A DNA stretch of 64,000 bases from a marine group bacterium Sva0996 bin134 (lineage in GTDB: Bacteria > Actinomycetota > Acidimicrobiia > Acidimicrobiales > Bin134): assembly GCA_002239105.1 (NCBI GenBank), contig MPNQ01000009.1, forward strand, positions 44,576 through 108,575, read 5' to 3'. Shown here piece by piece: positions 7,700 through 16,915 of the stretch (its first letter is position 1; every line of letters starts with the position of its first letter). Below the pieces are notes generated by a model, which ran no database searches, was not told the DNA's origin, and saw nothing but the letters and a program-made list of their open reading frames with translations. Both the position numbers and the translations under genes were made by a program.

Positions 7700-8410
7700 C
7701 TAGCCGGTGGGGTGGGCGTCGAGATGGCGCTGGCCTTGGCGGCGCATGAGGGTCCAGGTCTGCTCTAAGTAGCCGGCCTGGTCGTCCACCAGCTTCTTCA
7801 GCCCCAGCCTCAGGTGCTCGGGTATCTCGGGGGCGTCGGTGGGCTCAAGGGTCACATCGAGCTGGGCTTGGTCTTCCAGGGTGGCGTGAAGGGCGGCGGC
7901 CCGGGCCAGAGTGGCACCCACGGTTATGGCCCCGTGCCACGGGATGATCACGGTGTGGTTGGTCTCGATGGCCGGGCCGATGGACTCGAAGCGGTCGTCG
8001 GGGCTGAGCACCTGGTCGTCGTGGAAGATGCAGCACAAGTTGTGGCGCATCTTCAGCGGTCGGGCCAATGAGGCCAGCGCGGTGATCCACCGTCCGTGGC
8101 TGTGGACGATGGCGCTCACGTCGTTGCGGTGCTGGTACACCCCGGCGTGGAACTCGAACCCCAAGCTCACTTCACGGTTGCCCTCCAGCAGGTTGCCGTC
8201 GTAGTCCAGCTTCATCACATCGTCGACGGTGACCTCGCCCAGGGTCCGGTCGAAGGCGTTGATCCAGAAGGCGTCCTCGCCGGTGGCCCGAACGCTCACG
8301 TGGCCCCCGATGCCGGTGTCGCACCCCCGGGCGGTGAGGGCCCTACAGGCCAGCACGATCTCATTCACGATCTCGTTGGCCCCGCCGCCGACAGCTTCAG
8401 AAGTACTCAT
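7700..8410 (-). CDS. Class II aldolase/adducin family protein
   Basis: 236 residues. Zinc ligands are visible as 'VHSHGRW' (H-x-H) and, later, 'IPWHGAITVGATLARA'; the N-terminal phosphate/substrate loop is 'GIGGHVSVRATGEDAFWIN'. The domain usually performs retro-aldol cleavage or decarboxylation of small hydroxy or sugar-phosphate substrates. The C-terminal ~35 residues ('LVDDQAGYLEQTWTLMRRQG') resemble the extension seen in aldolase-like proteins of aromatic or hydroxyacid catabolism. It stands alone between the convergent ChbG-like gene and the divergent reductase at 8497. Confidence 0.87.
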   Translation of the reverse strand: MSTSEAVGGGANEIVNEIVLACRALTARGCDTGIGGHVSVRATGEDAFWINAFDRTLGEVTVDDVMKLDYDGNLLEGNREVSLGFEFHAGVYQHRNDVSAIVHSHGRWITALASLARPLKMRHNLCCIFHDDQVLSPDDRFESIGPAIETNHTVIIPWHGAITVGATLARAAALHATLEDQAQLDVTLEPTDAPEIPEHLRLGLKKLVDDQAGYLEQTWTLMRRQGQRHLDAHPTG

Positions 8411-8496
8411 GGCCCCTAGAGTACGGCATCAATGGGACAGCGCCATTGTGAAACCGACGCCCTGCGTGTTTGCCGCCAACCCCCCGCCCTGAATCA

Positions 8497-9444
8497 ATGA
8501 CGACGGTCGTAGTGCTCGGCGCCGGAGCGCTGGGATCGGTGTACGGGGCATGGTTCACCCAGGCCGGCGCCGAGGTCACCCTGGTGGCCCGTCCGACCCA
8601 CGCCGAGGCGGTGAATCGGGGAGGGCTGCGCATTGACGATCAGCCGCCCGTGGCGGTGCGGGCCATATCCGACCCGGCCGAAGCCGGAGACTGCGACATT
8701 GTCTTGTTGGCCAGTAAGGCGTTCGACAACGCCGAACTGCTGGGCAACTACCGAGGAACCGCCCAAGCTGCCTTCTCGGTTCAGAACGGCGTGCGCCAAG
8801 CAGAGCCAATGGTGGACCGGTTCGGTTCTGCCGCGGTGGGCTGCGTGTCGCTGGTGGGCGGCACCCTGGGCCAACCCGGCCACGCCTCCCACTCATTTGA
8901 CGGCCCCACCCTGCTAGGCGACCTCACCACCACCGCGCCGGGCACGGCGGCGGCCATCGCCGCGGCCCTTCCAGAGCGCAAGCTAGAGGTTCAAGACGAC
9001 ATCGCCCCCGCACTGTGGTCCAAGGGGGTGCTGGCCGCGGCGGCCATGGGAGTGGTGGGGCTGACCCGGCTGGTGTACCACCGCATCTTCCTCCTGCCCG
9101 AGACCCGTGACGTCTTCTACGACTTGGCCTGCGAAGGGGCTTCCATCGCCGCGGCAGAGGGAGTGGGGCTGATCGACGGCCACGGCCCGTTCCAGATCCA
9201 GGCGCTCACCCGAGAGAGCCGGGCAGAGGCTCACCAGAGACTCCGAGCCGTGGGCCAGCGTATGGAAGCAGCCGGAGAAACCCAGGTAAGGGTGTCCATA
9301 TTGCAGAGCATCGACCGAGGGCGGCCGTTCGAGGTCCAAGCGGTTTTCGCCGACTTGGTGGAGATTGCCGATGGCCACGGGCTTGAGGTGCCAACTCTGC
9401 GGGCCGTCACCCGGCTATTGATCGCGTCCATGCCCGGGGGATGA
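8497..9444 (+). CDS. Ketopantoate reductase (ApbA/PanE)-like NADP-dependent dehydrogenase
   Basis: 315 residues from ATG 8497. It has a Rossmann start 'TTVVVLGAGALGSVYGAWF' (GxGxxG), 'NGV' in the middle ('FSVQNGVRQAE'), the catalytic Lys in 'PALWSKGVLAAA', and a helical C-terminal domain with 'SILQSIDRGRPFEV' close to the PanE 'S..QD...GR.tEid' motif. PanE reduces 2-dehydropantoate; members in catabolic contexts reduce other 2-oxoacids. It is followed after 7 bp by an FMN-dependent 2-hydroxyacid oxidase, so the pair may interconvert a 2-oxo- and a 2-hydroxyacid rather than make pantoate. Confidence 0.83.
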   Translation: MTTVVVLGAGALGSVYGAWFTQAGAEVTLVARPTHAEAVNRGGLRIDDQPPVAVRAISDPAEAGDCDIVLLASKAFDNAELLGNYRGTAQAAFSVQNGVRQAEPMVDRFGSAAVGCVSLVGGTLGQPGHASHSFDGPTLLGDLTTTAPGTAAAIAAALPERKLEVQDDIAPALWSKGVLAAAAMGVVGLTRLVYHRIFLLPETRDVFYDLACEGASIAAAEGVGLIDGHGPFQIQALTRESRAEAHQRLRAVGQRMEAAGETQVRVSILQSIDRGRPFEVQAVFADLVEIADGHGLEVPTLRAVTRLLIASMPGG

Positions 9445-9451
9445 CAAAGCG

Positions 9452-10639
9452 ATGAGACTGCGAGACCTGACCCGGATGCTGGCCCGAGCCCCCAAAGGCG
9501 CCAACCGGTGGCACACCTACGCCGATATGCGGGAGGCCGCCCGCCGGCGGCTGCCCAAAATGGTGTTCGACTTCGTAGAGGGGGGCGCGGAGGGTGAGCT
9601 GACCATCGCCGCCAACCGGGCCGCCATCGACAAGGTGGAACTGGCCCCCAGCTTTCTGGTGGACGTAGCCGAGCGAGAGGTGTCCACCACCGTGCTGGGC
9701 CGCCCGGTGTCGTTGCCGTTCCTGCTGGCCCCCGCCGGGCTGGCCACGCTGGTCCACCGCGAGGGCGAGCTGGCCGCGGCCCGAGCCGCCGCCGCCGCGG
9801 GCACCGTGTTCGCAGTGAGCACTGGGTCGGGCTACTCGCTGGAAGACATCGCGGCCGCAGCCCCCGAGGGCCGGCGGTGGTTCCAGCTCTATCTGTGGAA
9901 GAGCCCAGAGGTGGTTCGCTCCCTGGTACACCGGGCCCGAGACGCCGGCTATGAGGCTCTGGTGCTAACAGTGGACGTGCCGGTTGTGGGCAAGCGGGAG
10001 CGCGACTTGCGCAATGGCATGTCGCTGCCTCCTCGCATCCAGTGGAACAGCGCACTGGACACCGCCCGGCGCCTGCGGTGGCTGCGCCAGTTGGTGACGG
10101 GCCCGGACATAACTTTCGGCAGCTTGGTGGAGCTGGGCATCGGCGACGACGCCAGCGCCATCGGGGCCTATGTCGACCGAGAACTGGCCGATCCGTCCCG
10201 AACCTGGGACGACGTGGCGTGGCTGCGGCGGGAGTGGGACGGCCCGCTGCTGGTCAAGGGAGTGATCACGGTGGCCGATGCCGAGGCCGCCGTGCGCTGG
10301 GGGGCCGACGGGGTGATCGTGTCCAACCACGGCGGACGCCAACTCGATTCGGTGCCGGGAACCTTCGACATGCTTCCCCGGATTGCCGAGGCAGTTGGCG
10401 ACCAAGCTGAGGTGCTGGTTGACGGCGGTTGCCAGCGAGGCGCGGACGTGGTGAAGGCTCGAGCCCTGGGAGCGCAGGCGACCATGGGCGGACGAAGCTG
10501 GTTCTGGGGATTGGCCGTTGACGGCGAAGCCGGAGTGGCTCGGATGCTCGACATCTACCGCACCGACATCGACCGCACCCTGGCCTTAGTGGGCCGGCGG
10601 CGCTTCGACGACGTCGGTCCAGAACTGGTGGCCGGTTAG
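9452..10639 (+). CDS. FMN-dependent alpha-hydroxyacid oxidase/dehydrogenase (lactate-oxidase family)
   Basis: 395 residues, the normal length for LldD/lactate monooxygenase-type enzymes. FMN site: 'APAGLATLVHREGELAAARA', 'FAVSTGSGYSLEDI' and 'WFQLYLW'. The catalytic His and substrate Arg are in 'SNHGGRQLDSVP'. The C-terminal phosphate loop is 'LVDGGCQRGADVVKA'. The family oxidises L-2-hydroxyacids (lactate, mandelate, glycolate) to 2-oxoacids. Codirectional with the upstream reductase (7-bp gap), so probably one transcript. 107 bp separate it from livK. The exact hydroxyacid is unknown. Confidence 0.9.
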   Translation: MRLRDLTRMLARAPKGANRWHTYADMREAARRRLPKMVFDFVEGGAEGELTIAANRAAIDKVELAPSFLVDVAEREVSTTVLGRPVSLPFLLAPAGLATLVHREGELAAARAAAAAGTVFAVSTGSGYSLEDIAAAAPEGRRWFQLYLWKSPEVVRSLVHRARDAGYEALVLTVDVPVVGKRERDLRNGMSLPPRIQWNSALDTARRLRWLRQLVTGPDITFGSLVELGIGDDASAIGAYVDRELADPSRTWDDVAWLRREWDGPLLVKGVITVADAEAAVRWGADGVIVSNHGGRQLDSVPGTFDMLPRIAEAVGDQAEVLVDGGCQRGADVVKARALGAQATMGGRSWFWGLAVDGEAGVARMLDIYRTDIDRTLALVGRRRFDDVGPELVAG

Positions 10640-10746
10640 CCAGACGTAATCCGTCTCGGCTTCGTCAACAACCCCTATTCTCATGTCAGTTGGCACGCTA
10701 CGCTGTCAACCCAAGGATATGTACATGTGCCTAGGAGGGATTCTCA

Positions 10747-12150
10747 ATGAATTGGTACGGCCATCTCACCAAAGTTCGCAAAGGACGCGGTGTCATTTCC
10801 CTTGTCATCGCCTTGCTGGCGGTATTCGCGCTACTGGCAACAAGTTGTGGAAACGATGACGACGGAGACACCGTAGAAGCCCCAGAAGCCACTCAGGCAC
10901 CGGAGGCCGCGGAGGAGCCAGAAGCCACAGAAGCTCCGGCGCCAGCGCCAGATCCCAGAGGCAATGCCCTGGGTGATGGATCTCTTGGAATCGTCGAAGT
11001 CGAGGCTGGAGAAGCGATTCAGATCCGGTCTTTACAGGCGATTACCGGCGATGTGGCCGGTTTCGGTTTGCCGATCGACCGGGCTGCGTATATCGCGGCT
11101 GACGACTATGGGCCGATCCATGGTTTCGATGTCGATCTGGGTGCGAGCCTCGATGATCTTTGCGGTGCTGACGGCGGCCAGGCCGCAGCTCAGACCATCG
11201 TGGCCGACGACCGGGTGATCGGGGTGCTGGGCACTTCGTGCTCTGGCGCGGCGGTGGCCGCGGCCCCGCTGGTCACCAATGCGGGAATGGTCATGATCTC
11301 GGGGGGCAACACGTCTCCGGCGCTGACTTCTGATTTGGCCGGCACCGCGGGTCCCAACCACGTCAAGGGCTATTACCGCACCGCCCACAATGACTTGTAC
11401 CAGGGCGCGGCCATGGCCAAGTTCGTGTTCGGGGAGCTGGGCTTTACCACTGCCGCCGCGATCCACGACGGCGACCCCTACACCCAGGGGCTGGCCCAGG
11501 CGTTCTCCGACGCATTCGAGGACGAGGGCGGCACGATGACCGGATTCTCGGGGGTCAACAAAGACGACACCGACATGGTGCCGGTGTTGACCGAGATCGC
11601 CGCGGGCAGCCCCGAGGCGCTGTTCTTCCCGATCTTCCAGCCGGCCGGCGACTTCATCGCCGACCAGGCCCCGGGAGTCTCCGGGCTCGAGGACACGGTG
11701 CTGCTGGCCGCAGACGGCCTTTTGAACGCCAACTACCTGCCGCTGCCCCAAACCGCCGGGATGTACTTCTCCGGCCCGGACCAGCGATTCGGCGAGAACG
11801 TCAATCAGAGCACCGGCAAGACCGCCGCCGACTTCACCGCCGAATACGAGTCGCGCTACGGAGAAGTGCCGTCGTCGGCGTTCTGGGCCCACGGCTACGA
11901 CGCCACCATACTGCTGCTCGACGCCATCGCCGCCGCCTCCTGGATCGACGACGACACGCTGATGATCGACCGCCAAGGCGTCCGCGACTACCTCTACGGG
12001 CTGCGCAACTTCAACGGCATCATCGGCACCATCAACTGCGACGCCTTCGGCGACTGCGGCTCATCCAAGATCACCGTCGTGCAGAACCTCGGCGGCGAAG
12101 AAAACATCGAAGCCAGCCTCAACAACGTGATCTACTCCTACGAACCGTAG
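10747..12150 (+). CDS. Branched-chain-amino-acid-type ABC transporter substrate-binding lipoprotein (importer 1)
   Basis: 467 residues. Lipoprotein signal ends 'ALLATSC' with Cys34, followed by an acidic/Pro/Ala spacer ('EAPEATQAPEAAEEPEATEA') linking to a type I periplasmic-binding fold ('IQIRSLQAITGDVAGFGLP', 'GVLGTSCSGAAVAAAPL', 'YYRTAHND'). It binds ligand at the outer membrane face of the cell membrane and delivers it to LivHM. A strong AGGAGG-like site (TAGGAGGGA) precedes ATG 10747. TTGGCA (10690) and GGATAT (10715) form only a weak promoter candidate (19-bp spacing). LivK-type proteins bind amino acids, amides, urea or aromatic acids; the ligand is not predictable. Confidence 0.9.
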   Translation: MNWYGHLTKVRKGRGVISLVIALLAVFALLATSCGNDDDGDTVEAPEATQAPEAAEEPEATEAPAPAPDPRGNALGDGSLGIVEVEAGEAIQIRSLQAITGDVAGFGLPIDRAAYIAADDYGPIHGFDVDLGASLDDLCGADGGQAAAQTIVADDRVIGVLGTSCSGAAVAAAPLVTNAGMVMISGGNTSPALTSDLAGTAGPNHVKGYYRTAHNDLYQGAAMAKFVFGELGFTTAAAIHDGDPYTQGLAQAFSDAFEDEGGTMTGFSGVNKDDTDMVPVLTEIAAGSPEALFFPIFQPAGDFIADQAPGVSGLEDTVLLAADGLLNANYLPLPQTAGMYFSGPDQRFGENVNQSTGKTAADFTAEYESRYGEVPSSAFWAHGYDATILLLDAIAAASWIDDDTLMIDRQGVRDYLYGLRNFNGIIGTINCDAFGDCGSSKITVVQNLGGEENIEASLNNVIYSYEP

Positions 12151-12171
12151 AGCCCGATCGCCCGTATGCAG

Positions 12172-12216
12172 CCCTGGCGCGGGATCGCTGTTCCCGCGGT
12201 GATTCCCGAGCCAGGG
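12172..12216 (+). other. Nested stem-loop in the livK-livH gap (importer 1)
   Basis: CCCTGGC (12172-12178) pairs with GCCAGGG (12210-12216). Inside it GCGGGA (12179-12184) pairs with TCCCGC (12192-12197). No T tract follows. The likely role is 3'-end stabilisation of the binding-protein message or partial attenuation, giving more LivK than permease. An equivalent hairpin lies in the same place in importer 2 (38484-38515). Confidence 0.6.
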
Positions 12217-12273
12217 ACTGCACTTGGGCATGCTTTGCTGTTCGTCCGCTAGCTAGCTGATCGGGGCTGTCCC

Positions 12274-13392
12274 ATGATTGGAAAGGCACTTCGCCGAAAA
12301 GCCCCCCGCACTGGCGTCGACTGGTTCCTCACCGTCATGCGGGTGGCAGCGCTCACGGTGGTCGCTGTGGGCCTGTTGGCGTTCATTGCCCAAGAAATCG
12401 ACACCAACAATCCGTTTGCCCGGTGGGCCAATCCCGACGCCACCGGCCTCACTAGGGCCCAATTCCAGGGACTGATCGTGTCGGGGGTGGCCCAAGGCGC
12501 CATGTACGGACTGATCGCCTTGGGCTACTCCATGGTCTACGGGGTGCTCGGGTTCATCAACTTCGCCCACGGCGAAGTGTTCATGGTGGGCGCCATGACC
12601 GGAATGATCACCTCCACCAAACTGGCCGACGCCGGCATGTGGGAGAGCAACTTCATAGGCTCGCTTGTGCTCATCGTATTCGTGTCGGTGATCGTGTGCG
12701 CGCTGACCGCGGTGATCATGGAGCGAGTCGCCTACCGACCACTTCGGGGATCGCCCCGGCTCATACCGCTCATTACTTCGATCGGAGTGTCCTTCTTCCT
12801 CCAGAACGTGTCGCTGGTACTACTCGGTCCCGCAGCCAAGGCGTACCCAGACGTGCCCGACTGGGTGAAGTCCAAGCACACGTTCCTCGAGATCGAAGGG
12901 GCCAAGATCCTGGTAATAGTCGTGGCCGCGGCCTCGATGGTCTGCCTTTGGTACGTGGTAGAGCGCACCAAGAGCGGCAAGGCCATGCGAGCCGTGGCTG
13001 AAGACGCCGAGATCGCCGCGCTGATGGGCATCAACGTGAATCGCACCATCGTCAAGGTGTTCGCGCTCGGGGGCGCCATGGCGGGGATGGCCGGCATTCT
13101 GTGGGGCATCTTGTTCCGCAGCGTTGTCCACACAACCGGTTTCCTTCCCGGCATCAAGGCCTTCAGCGCGGCAGTGGTTGGCGGCATCGGCCACCTCGGC
13201 GGCGCGATGACCGGAGGGCTGTCCATCGGTGTGGCCGAATCGGTGGGGCCACTGCTCATTCTTGAGCCGCTTGGAGTGAGCGGAGTCTCGCAGCTTCGGG
13301 ACGCGGTTGCTTTCGCGGTGCTCATAGGTGTATTGCTGCTGCGCCCCAACGGGCTGTTTGGCGAGCGCCTGCCTTCTGAGGATCGCACATGA
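12274..13392 (+). CDS. LivH-type permease (importer 1)
   Basis: 372 residues with about eight to nine membrane helices. The LivH core begins 'GLIVSGVAQGAMYGLIALGY' and continues 'LGFINFAHGEVFMVGA', the family signature, with 'RVAYRPLRGSPRLIPLITSI' and the coupling (EAA-like) loop 'MRAVAEDAEIAALMGINV'. The N-terminal ~60 residues carry one extra hydrophobic segment ('VAALTVVAVGLLAFIAQEI'), longer than the usual LivH of ~300 residues. The stop overlaps the LivM ATG by 4 bp. Confidence 0.93.
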   Translation: MIGKALRRKAPRTGVDWFLTVMRVAALTVVAVGLLAFIAQEIDTNNPFARWANPDATGLTRAQFQGLIVSGVAQGAMYGLIALGYSMVYGVLGFINFAHGEVFMVGAMTGMITSTKLADAGMWESNFIGSLVLIVFVSVIVCALTAVIMERVAYRPLRGSPRLIPLITSIGVSFFLQNVSLVLLGPAAKAYPDVPDWVKSKHTFLEIEGAKILVIVVAAASMVCLWYVVERTKSGKAMRAVAEDAEIAALMGINVNRTIVKVFALGGAMAGMAGILWGILFRSVVHTTGFLPGIKAFSAAVVGGIGHLGGAMTGGLSIGVAESVGPLLILEPLGVSGVSQLRDAVAFAVLIGVLLLRPNGLFGERLPSEDRT

Positions 13393-15230
13393 CCGCAACA
13401 CTTCCTCCCACCAGCTCACCTCAACTTGAGGCGCCGCTGGCTGCGCCGCGGCCGGCATTGGCCCACGACTGGCGGCGGATCGCTCGCATGGGATCGATTG
13501 CCGCCTTCGCCCAGGTCTTCATCGCCCTTTCCAACATGCCGGTGGCGCTCGACGGGCGGACCATGGTCAAGCCGGTGCTTAGCCTGGGCTATCTCGTACT
13601 GCTGATCCTGCCGTTCGCGGCCGGCTACCGCCAGGGTCACCAGACCAAGCTCGAGGGCGTTACCCAACACGCCGCAGGACCCAATGAGGTGGTGGGCGGT
13701 CTGGCCTGCGGAATGATCGCGGGCGGGGGCTTGTCGCTGCTCGCGGTGCTTCTGGCCAACTTCGACCTTCGGGATCCGCTGGTGAACTGGAGTCCGATAC
13801 TCCTCGACACTTTGACCTTTGGCAATGCCCCGTGGTTCGCGGTGGTGATCTGGCTGGCAATCGGCGCGGGAGCAGGAGCCTCGGGAGGGGTGCTTCGGCT
13901 GCTCGGGCCCCGGAGCCGCCGGGCAACTGTAACTATGGTACTCGCCGTAATCGGCGCCGCAGTTCTGGAGTCTCTGATGGTGGACTTGGCCGACGGTTTG
14001 AGGCTCGAAGCGCTTACCGACCGCCTCTATGCCAAGCGGGGCGGGGTTACCTGGCCCGGCGCATTGGTGTTAGCCGCCGTCTCGGGCGGGCTCGCCGTGG
14101 TGGGCCGCGGGCGATTTCGCACGGCTCGAGCGCGCCTCGCCAACCTGGAGGGCGCCAAGCGCAGCCGGGCCAACGCCGGACTCATCTTGGCTGCCGCCGC
14201 GGTGCTGATCGTGTTGCCGCTGTTCGCGGGAAAGCTCACCAATGAGCTGCTGGCCAACGTCGGCCTGTTCGTGCTCTTGGCCCTCGGGCTGAACGTGGTG
14301 GTCGGGCTAGCTGGCATTCTCGACTTGGGCTACGTGGCCTTCTTCGCCGTCGGCAGCTACTCCGCCGCGGTGCTCACTGCGGCAACCTCTCCCAAGATCT
14401 CCCCCGAGATGCCCTGGCTCGTCGCCCTCATCGTCGTCGTGGTAATCACCGGCCTCGTGGGGCTGTTCATCGGTGCCCCCGTGATCCGGATGCGGGGTGA
14501 CTATCTGGCTATCGTCACCCTGGGTTTCGGCGAGATCATCCGCCTGCTGTTCCAGTCCGACTGGCTGTCGGGATGGTTCGGCGGGGCCCAGGGCATCACC
14601 TTGATCCCCGGAGCAAACATCTTCGGCCTCACAGAAGTGTCGGGCACTGACCCCCGCCGAGTGTTCTACCTGGTGCTGGCCTTCTGCGCGCTGGCCATAT
14701 ACGTCTCATGGCGGCTGGAGCGCTCCCGGCTGGGGCGGGCTTGGATGGCAGTTCGCGAGGACGAGACCGTGGCCGAGGCAATGGGGATCAACACCGTGAA
14801 CGTCAAACTGCTCGCCTTTGTGGTCGGAGCGATTCTGGGATCGTTTAGCGGTGCCATTTTTGCGGCCAAAGTCGGGTCGGTATTCCCTTCAAGTTTTCTG
14901 ATCCTGGTGTCGATCGTCATCCTTGTGGTGGTGATCTTCGGGGGCATGGGCAACATCGTCGGAGTGATTGCGGGGTCGGCAGTGCTGATCGGCGTCTTGG
15001 GAGGTCCCAAGCAGCCGGGTCTTTTGGCCGAGTTCTCCGAATTCAAACTGCTCATCTATGGCGCCCTGCTCGTGTGGATGATGCTGGCCCGGCCTGAGGG
15101 GCTGATACCCAGCGTGCGGCGCACACGCGAACTGCACCAAGTTGAGATGGCCCAGGACGCCTGGCTCAGAGGGCAGGTTGACGGCGAAGACGGCGGAGGC
15201 GGCGACCCGCAGCCCACGGTGCAGCCATGA
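13389..15230 (+). CDS. LivM-type permease with a long N-terminal membrane extension (importer 1)
   Basis: 613 residues, against roughly 320-430 for ordinary LivM. The LivM core is in the second half: 'LLALGLNVVVGLAGILDLGY', 'FFAVGSYSAAVL', 'MRGDYLAIVTLGFGEIIRLL', and the ATPase coupling loop 'AVREDETVAEAMGINTVNV'. Residues ~30-260 contain about six further hydrophobic stretches ('MGSIAAFAQVFIALSNM', 'LSLGYLVLLILPFAAGY', 'GGLACGMIAGGGLSLLAVLL') unrelated to LivM by eye. The C-terminal tail is Gly/Asp-rich. Start and stop both overlap neighbours by 4 bp, so it is tightly coupled with livH and livG. Confidence 0.9.
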   Translation: MTATLPPTSSPQLEAPLAAPRPALAHDWRRIARMGSIAAFAQVFIALSNMPVALDGRTMVKPVLSLGYLVLLILPFAAGYRQGHQTKLEGVTQHAAGPNEVVGGLACGMIAGGGLSLLAVLLANFDLRDPLVNWSPILLDTLTFGNAPWFAVVIWLAIGAGAGASGGVLRLLGPRSRRATVTMVLAVIGAAVLESLMVDLADGLRLEALTDRLYAKRGGVTWPGALVLAAVSGGLAVVGRGRFRTARARLANLEGAKRSRANAGLILAAAAVLIVLPLFAGKLTNELLANVGLFVLLALGLNVVVGLAGILDLGYVAFFAVGSYSAAVLTAATSPKISPEMPWLVALIVVVVITGLVGLFIGAPVIRMRGDYLAIVTLGFGEIIRLLFQSDWLSGWFGGAQGITLIPGANIFGLTEVSGTDPRRVFYLVLAFCALAIYVSWRLERSRLGRAWMAVREDETVAEAMGINTVNVKLLAFVVGAILGSFSGAIFAAKVGSVFPSSFLILVSIVILVVVIFGGMGNIVGVIAGSAVLIGVLGGPKQPGLLAEFSEFKLLIYGALLVWMMLARPEGLIPSVRRTRELHQVEMAQDAWLRGQVDGEDGGGGDPQPTVQP

Positions 15231-16057
15231 CCGACGTGCAAGCTGCCACTGGGCCCGCGGCCGCAGCCGTCCGTCAACCGCTGTTGGAGACCCGGCGGCT
15301 CAGTGTGGAATTCGGGGGCCTAAAAGCCCTGGACGATCTCGATCTCGAGATATACGAAGGCGAAATCGTCTCGGTGATCGGGCCGAACGGCGCCGGCAAG
15401 ACCACATTGTTCAACGCCATCACCGCCACGGTGGAATCCTCCGATGGCGACATCGTGTTCGAGGGCAGATCCCTGCTGGGGCTCGACCCCAACCGGGTGA
15501 CGTCGAGCGGGATTGCCCGCACATTCCAGAACGTGCGCCTGTTCGCCAACATGTCAGTGCTCGAGAACGTGATGGTATCCCAGCACTGCCGCACCAAACA
15601 GCACGCCTTCGGCGCCCTGCTCTACACCAGGGCCTTCCGCCGAGAGGAAGCCGAGATCCGCCAGCGGGCCGAGAAAATTCTCGAGTTCTTCGGCACCAGG
15701 CTCGTCGGATACCGCATGGACCAGCCTGCCTTCACGCTTTCCTATGCCAACCGGCGGCGCCTGGAAATCGCCCGGGCGATGGCCACCCAGCCCAAGCTCA
15801 TCCTGCTCGACGAACCGGTGGCGGGGATGAACCCGGTGGAGTCGGCCGAGCTCACCGGCCTGATCGGCCGCCTGCGCGACGAGTGGGGCTTCGCCATCGT
15901 GGTGATCGAACACGACATGGGAGTGGTGCGGGAGGTGTCCGACCGGGTGGTGGTGCTCGACCACGGCGTGAAGATCGCCGAGGGCGACTACGCCGATGTG
16001 GCCAACGACCCCCAAGTGATCGAGGCCTACCTGGGCAAGGGAGCCGGGGACCCGTGA
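15227..16057 (+). CDS. LivG-type ABC ATPase (importer 1)
   Basis: 276 residues. Walker A 'GPNGAGKTTLFNAI'; Q-loop 'GIARTFQNVRLFANMSVLEN'. A signature region 'FTLSYANRRRLEIARAMA' replaces the canonical LSGG with LSYA, as usual in LivG proteins ('LsyG'). Walker B 'PKLILLDEPVAGMNPVES'; H-loop 'IVVIEHDMGVV'. The LivG-specific C-terminus 'EAYLGKG' is present. It powers LivHM together with LivF. The ATG at 15227 overlaps the livM stop by 4 bp, and the TGA overlaps the livF GTG. Confidence 0.95.
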   Translation: MTDVQAATGPAAAAVRQPLLETRRLSVEFGGLKALDDLDLEIYEGEIVSVIGPNGAGKTTLFNAITATVESSDGDIVFEGRSLLGLDPNRVTSSGIARTFQNVRLFANMSVLENVMVSQHCRTKQHAFGALLYTRAFRREEAEIRQRAEKILEFFGTRLVGYRMDQPAFTLSYANRRRLEIARAMATQPKLILLDEPVAGMNPVESAELTGLIGRLRDEWGFAIVVIEHDMGVVREVSDRVVVLDHGVKIAEGDYADVANDPQVIEAYLGKGAGDP

Positions 16058-16836
16058 GCGAAGCCCATCTCGAACCGGACGCGGCCGCCACCAACAGCGA
16101 GGACCACCCCGCTACTCCGCTGCTGGAGATGCGCTCGGTTAACGCCCACTACGGCGCAGTGCACGCCCTCATCGATGTGGATCTGGCGATATACGAGGGC
16201 GAGCTGGTGTGCCTGCTCGGGGGCAACGCCAGCGGAAAGTCCACCACCCTCAAGACCCTGCTCGGAATGCTCAAGCCCACTTCCGGGGAGGTGGTGCTCG
16301 ACGGCGAGGTGGTAAACGACCAGCCCACCAGCTACCGGGTGGCCCGCGGCGTGACCATGGTGCCGGAGAACCGCCGGCTGTTCAAGCGCCTTACCGTGCG
16401 CGAGAACCTCGACCTCGGGGCCTACCTGCGCACAGACTCCGATCAGATCGCGGCCGACATGGAGCGGGTGTTCGAGCTGTTCCCCCGAGTCAAAGAGCGG
16501 CTCAACCAGAAGGCGGGCACGCTGTCGGGCGGGGAACAGCAGATGGTGGCCATCGGCCGGGCCCTGATGTCCAACCCCAGGGTGCTGCTGATGGACGAGC
16601 CCTCCATGGGCTTGGCCCCCGCCCTGGTGCAACAGAACTTCGAGCTGATCCAGCAGATACACCGAGCCGGAATGACCGTGTTCATGGTGGAGCAGAACGC
16701 CAACATGGCCCTATCCATCGCCGACCGGGGCTGGGTGCTCCAAACCGGCCGCGTCGTCCTAGACGACACCGCCCAAAACCTCCTAGCCCACCCCGACCTC
16801 CAAGCCTCCTACCTGGGCACCGCCGAGCAGCAATAG
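16054..16836 (+). CDS. LivF-type ABC ATPase (importer 1)
   Basis: 260 residues from GTG 16054 (overlapping the livG stop). Walker A 'GGNASGKSTTLKTLLG'; Q-loop 'VPENRRLFKRLTVREN', where the Gln is replaced by 'EN', a common LivF form. Signature 'LSGGEQQMVAIGRALM'; Walker B 'RVLLMDEPSMGLAPALV'; H-switch region 'TVFMVEQNAN', where Gln occupies the His position, also typical for LivF. The C-terminus 'LQASYLG' is characteristic. A longer in-frame open reading region extends back to 15142 but is antiparallel noise over livG. Last gene of the five-gene operon. Confidence 0.95.
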   Translation: MSEAHLEPDAAATNSEDHPATPLLEMRSVNAHYGAVHALIDVDLAIYEGELVCLLGGNASGKSTTLKTLLGMLKPTSGEVVLDGEVVNDQPTSYRVARGVTMVPENRRLFKRLTVRENLDLGAYLRTDSDQIAADMERVFELFPRVKERLNQKAGTLSGGEQQMVAIGRALMSNPRVLLMDEPSMGLAPALVQQNFELIQQIHRAGMTVFMVEQNANMALSIADRGWVLQTGRVVLDDTAQNLLAHPDLQASYLGTAEQQ

Positions 16837-16915
16837 CTCAACTCCGCAGCAACTAGTTCCTGTCCATTTGGCGCTAAGCGCGGGAATGATCCTTTAACGG
16901 GGAGTTGCTGAGCTA
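16834..16915 (+). other. Imperfect inverted repeats downstream of livF 1
   Basis: TAGCTCA (16834-16840) can pair with TGAGCTA (16909-16915), and CAGCAACT (16847-16854) with AGTTGCTG (16903-16910). A small GCGC-TAA-GCGC hairpin sits at 16871-16881. The structure spans the stop codon region of livF and could end or stabilise the operon transcript. No T tract is present, so a terminator role is not shown. Confidence 0.35.

Noticed and set aside
12172..12216. Rho-independent terminator after livK 1
   Set aside because: No T tract follows, and the operon clearly continues into livH; the same applies to 38484-38515.
15142..16053. Upstream part of the long frame containing livF
   Set aside because: It covers livG in another frame and has Arg/Pro-rich composition typical of a GC-rich shadow.
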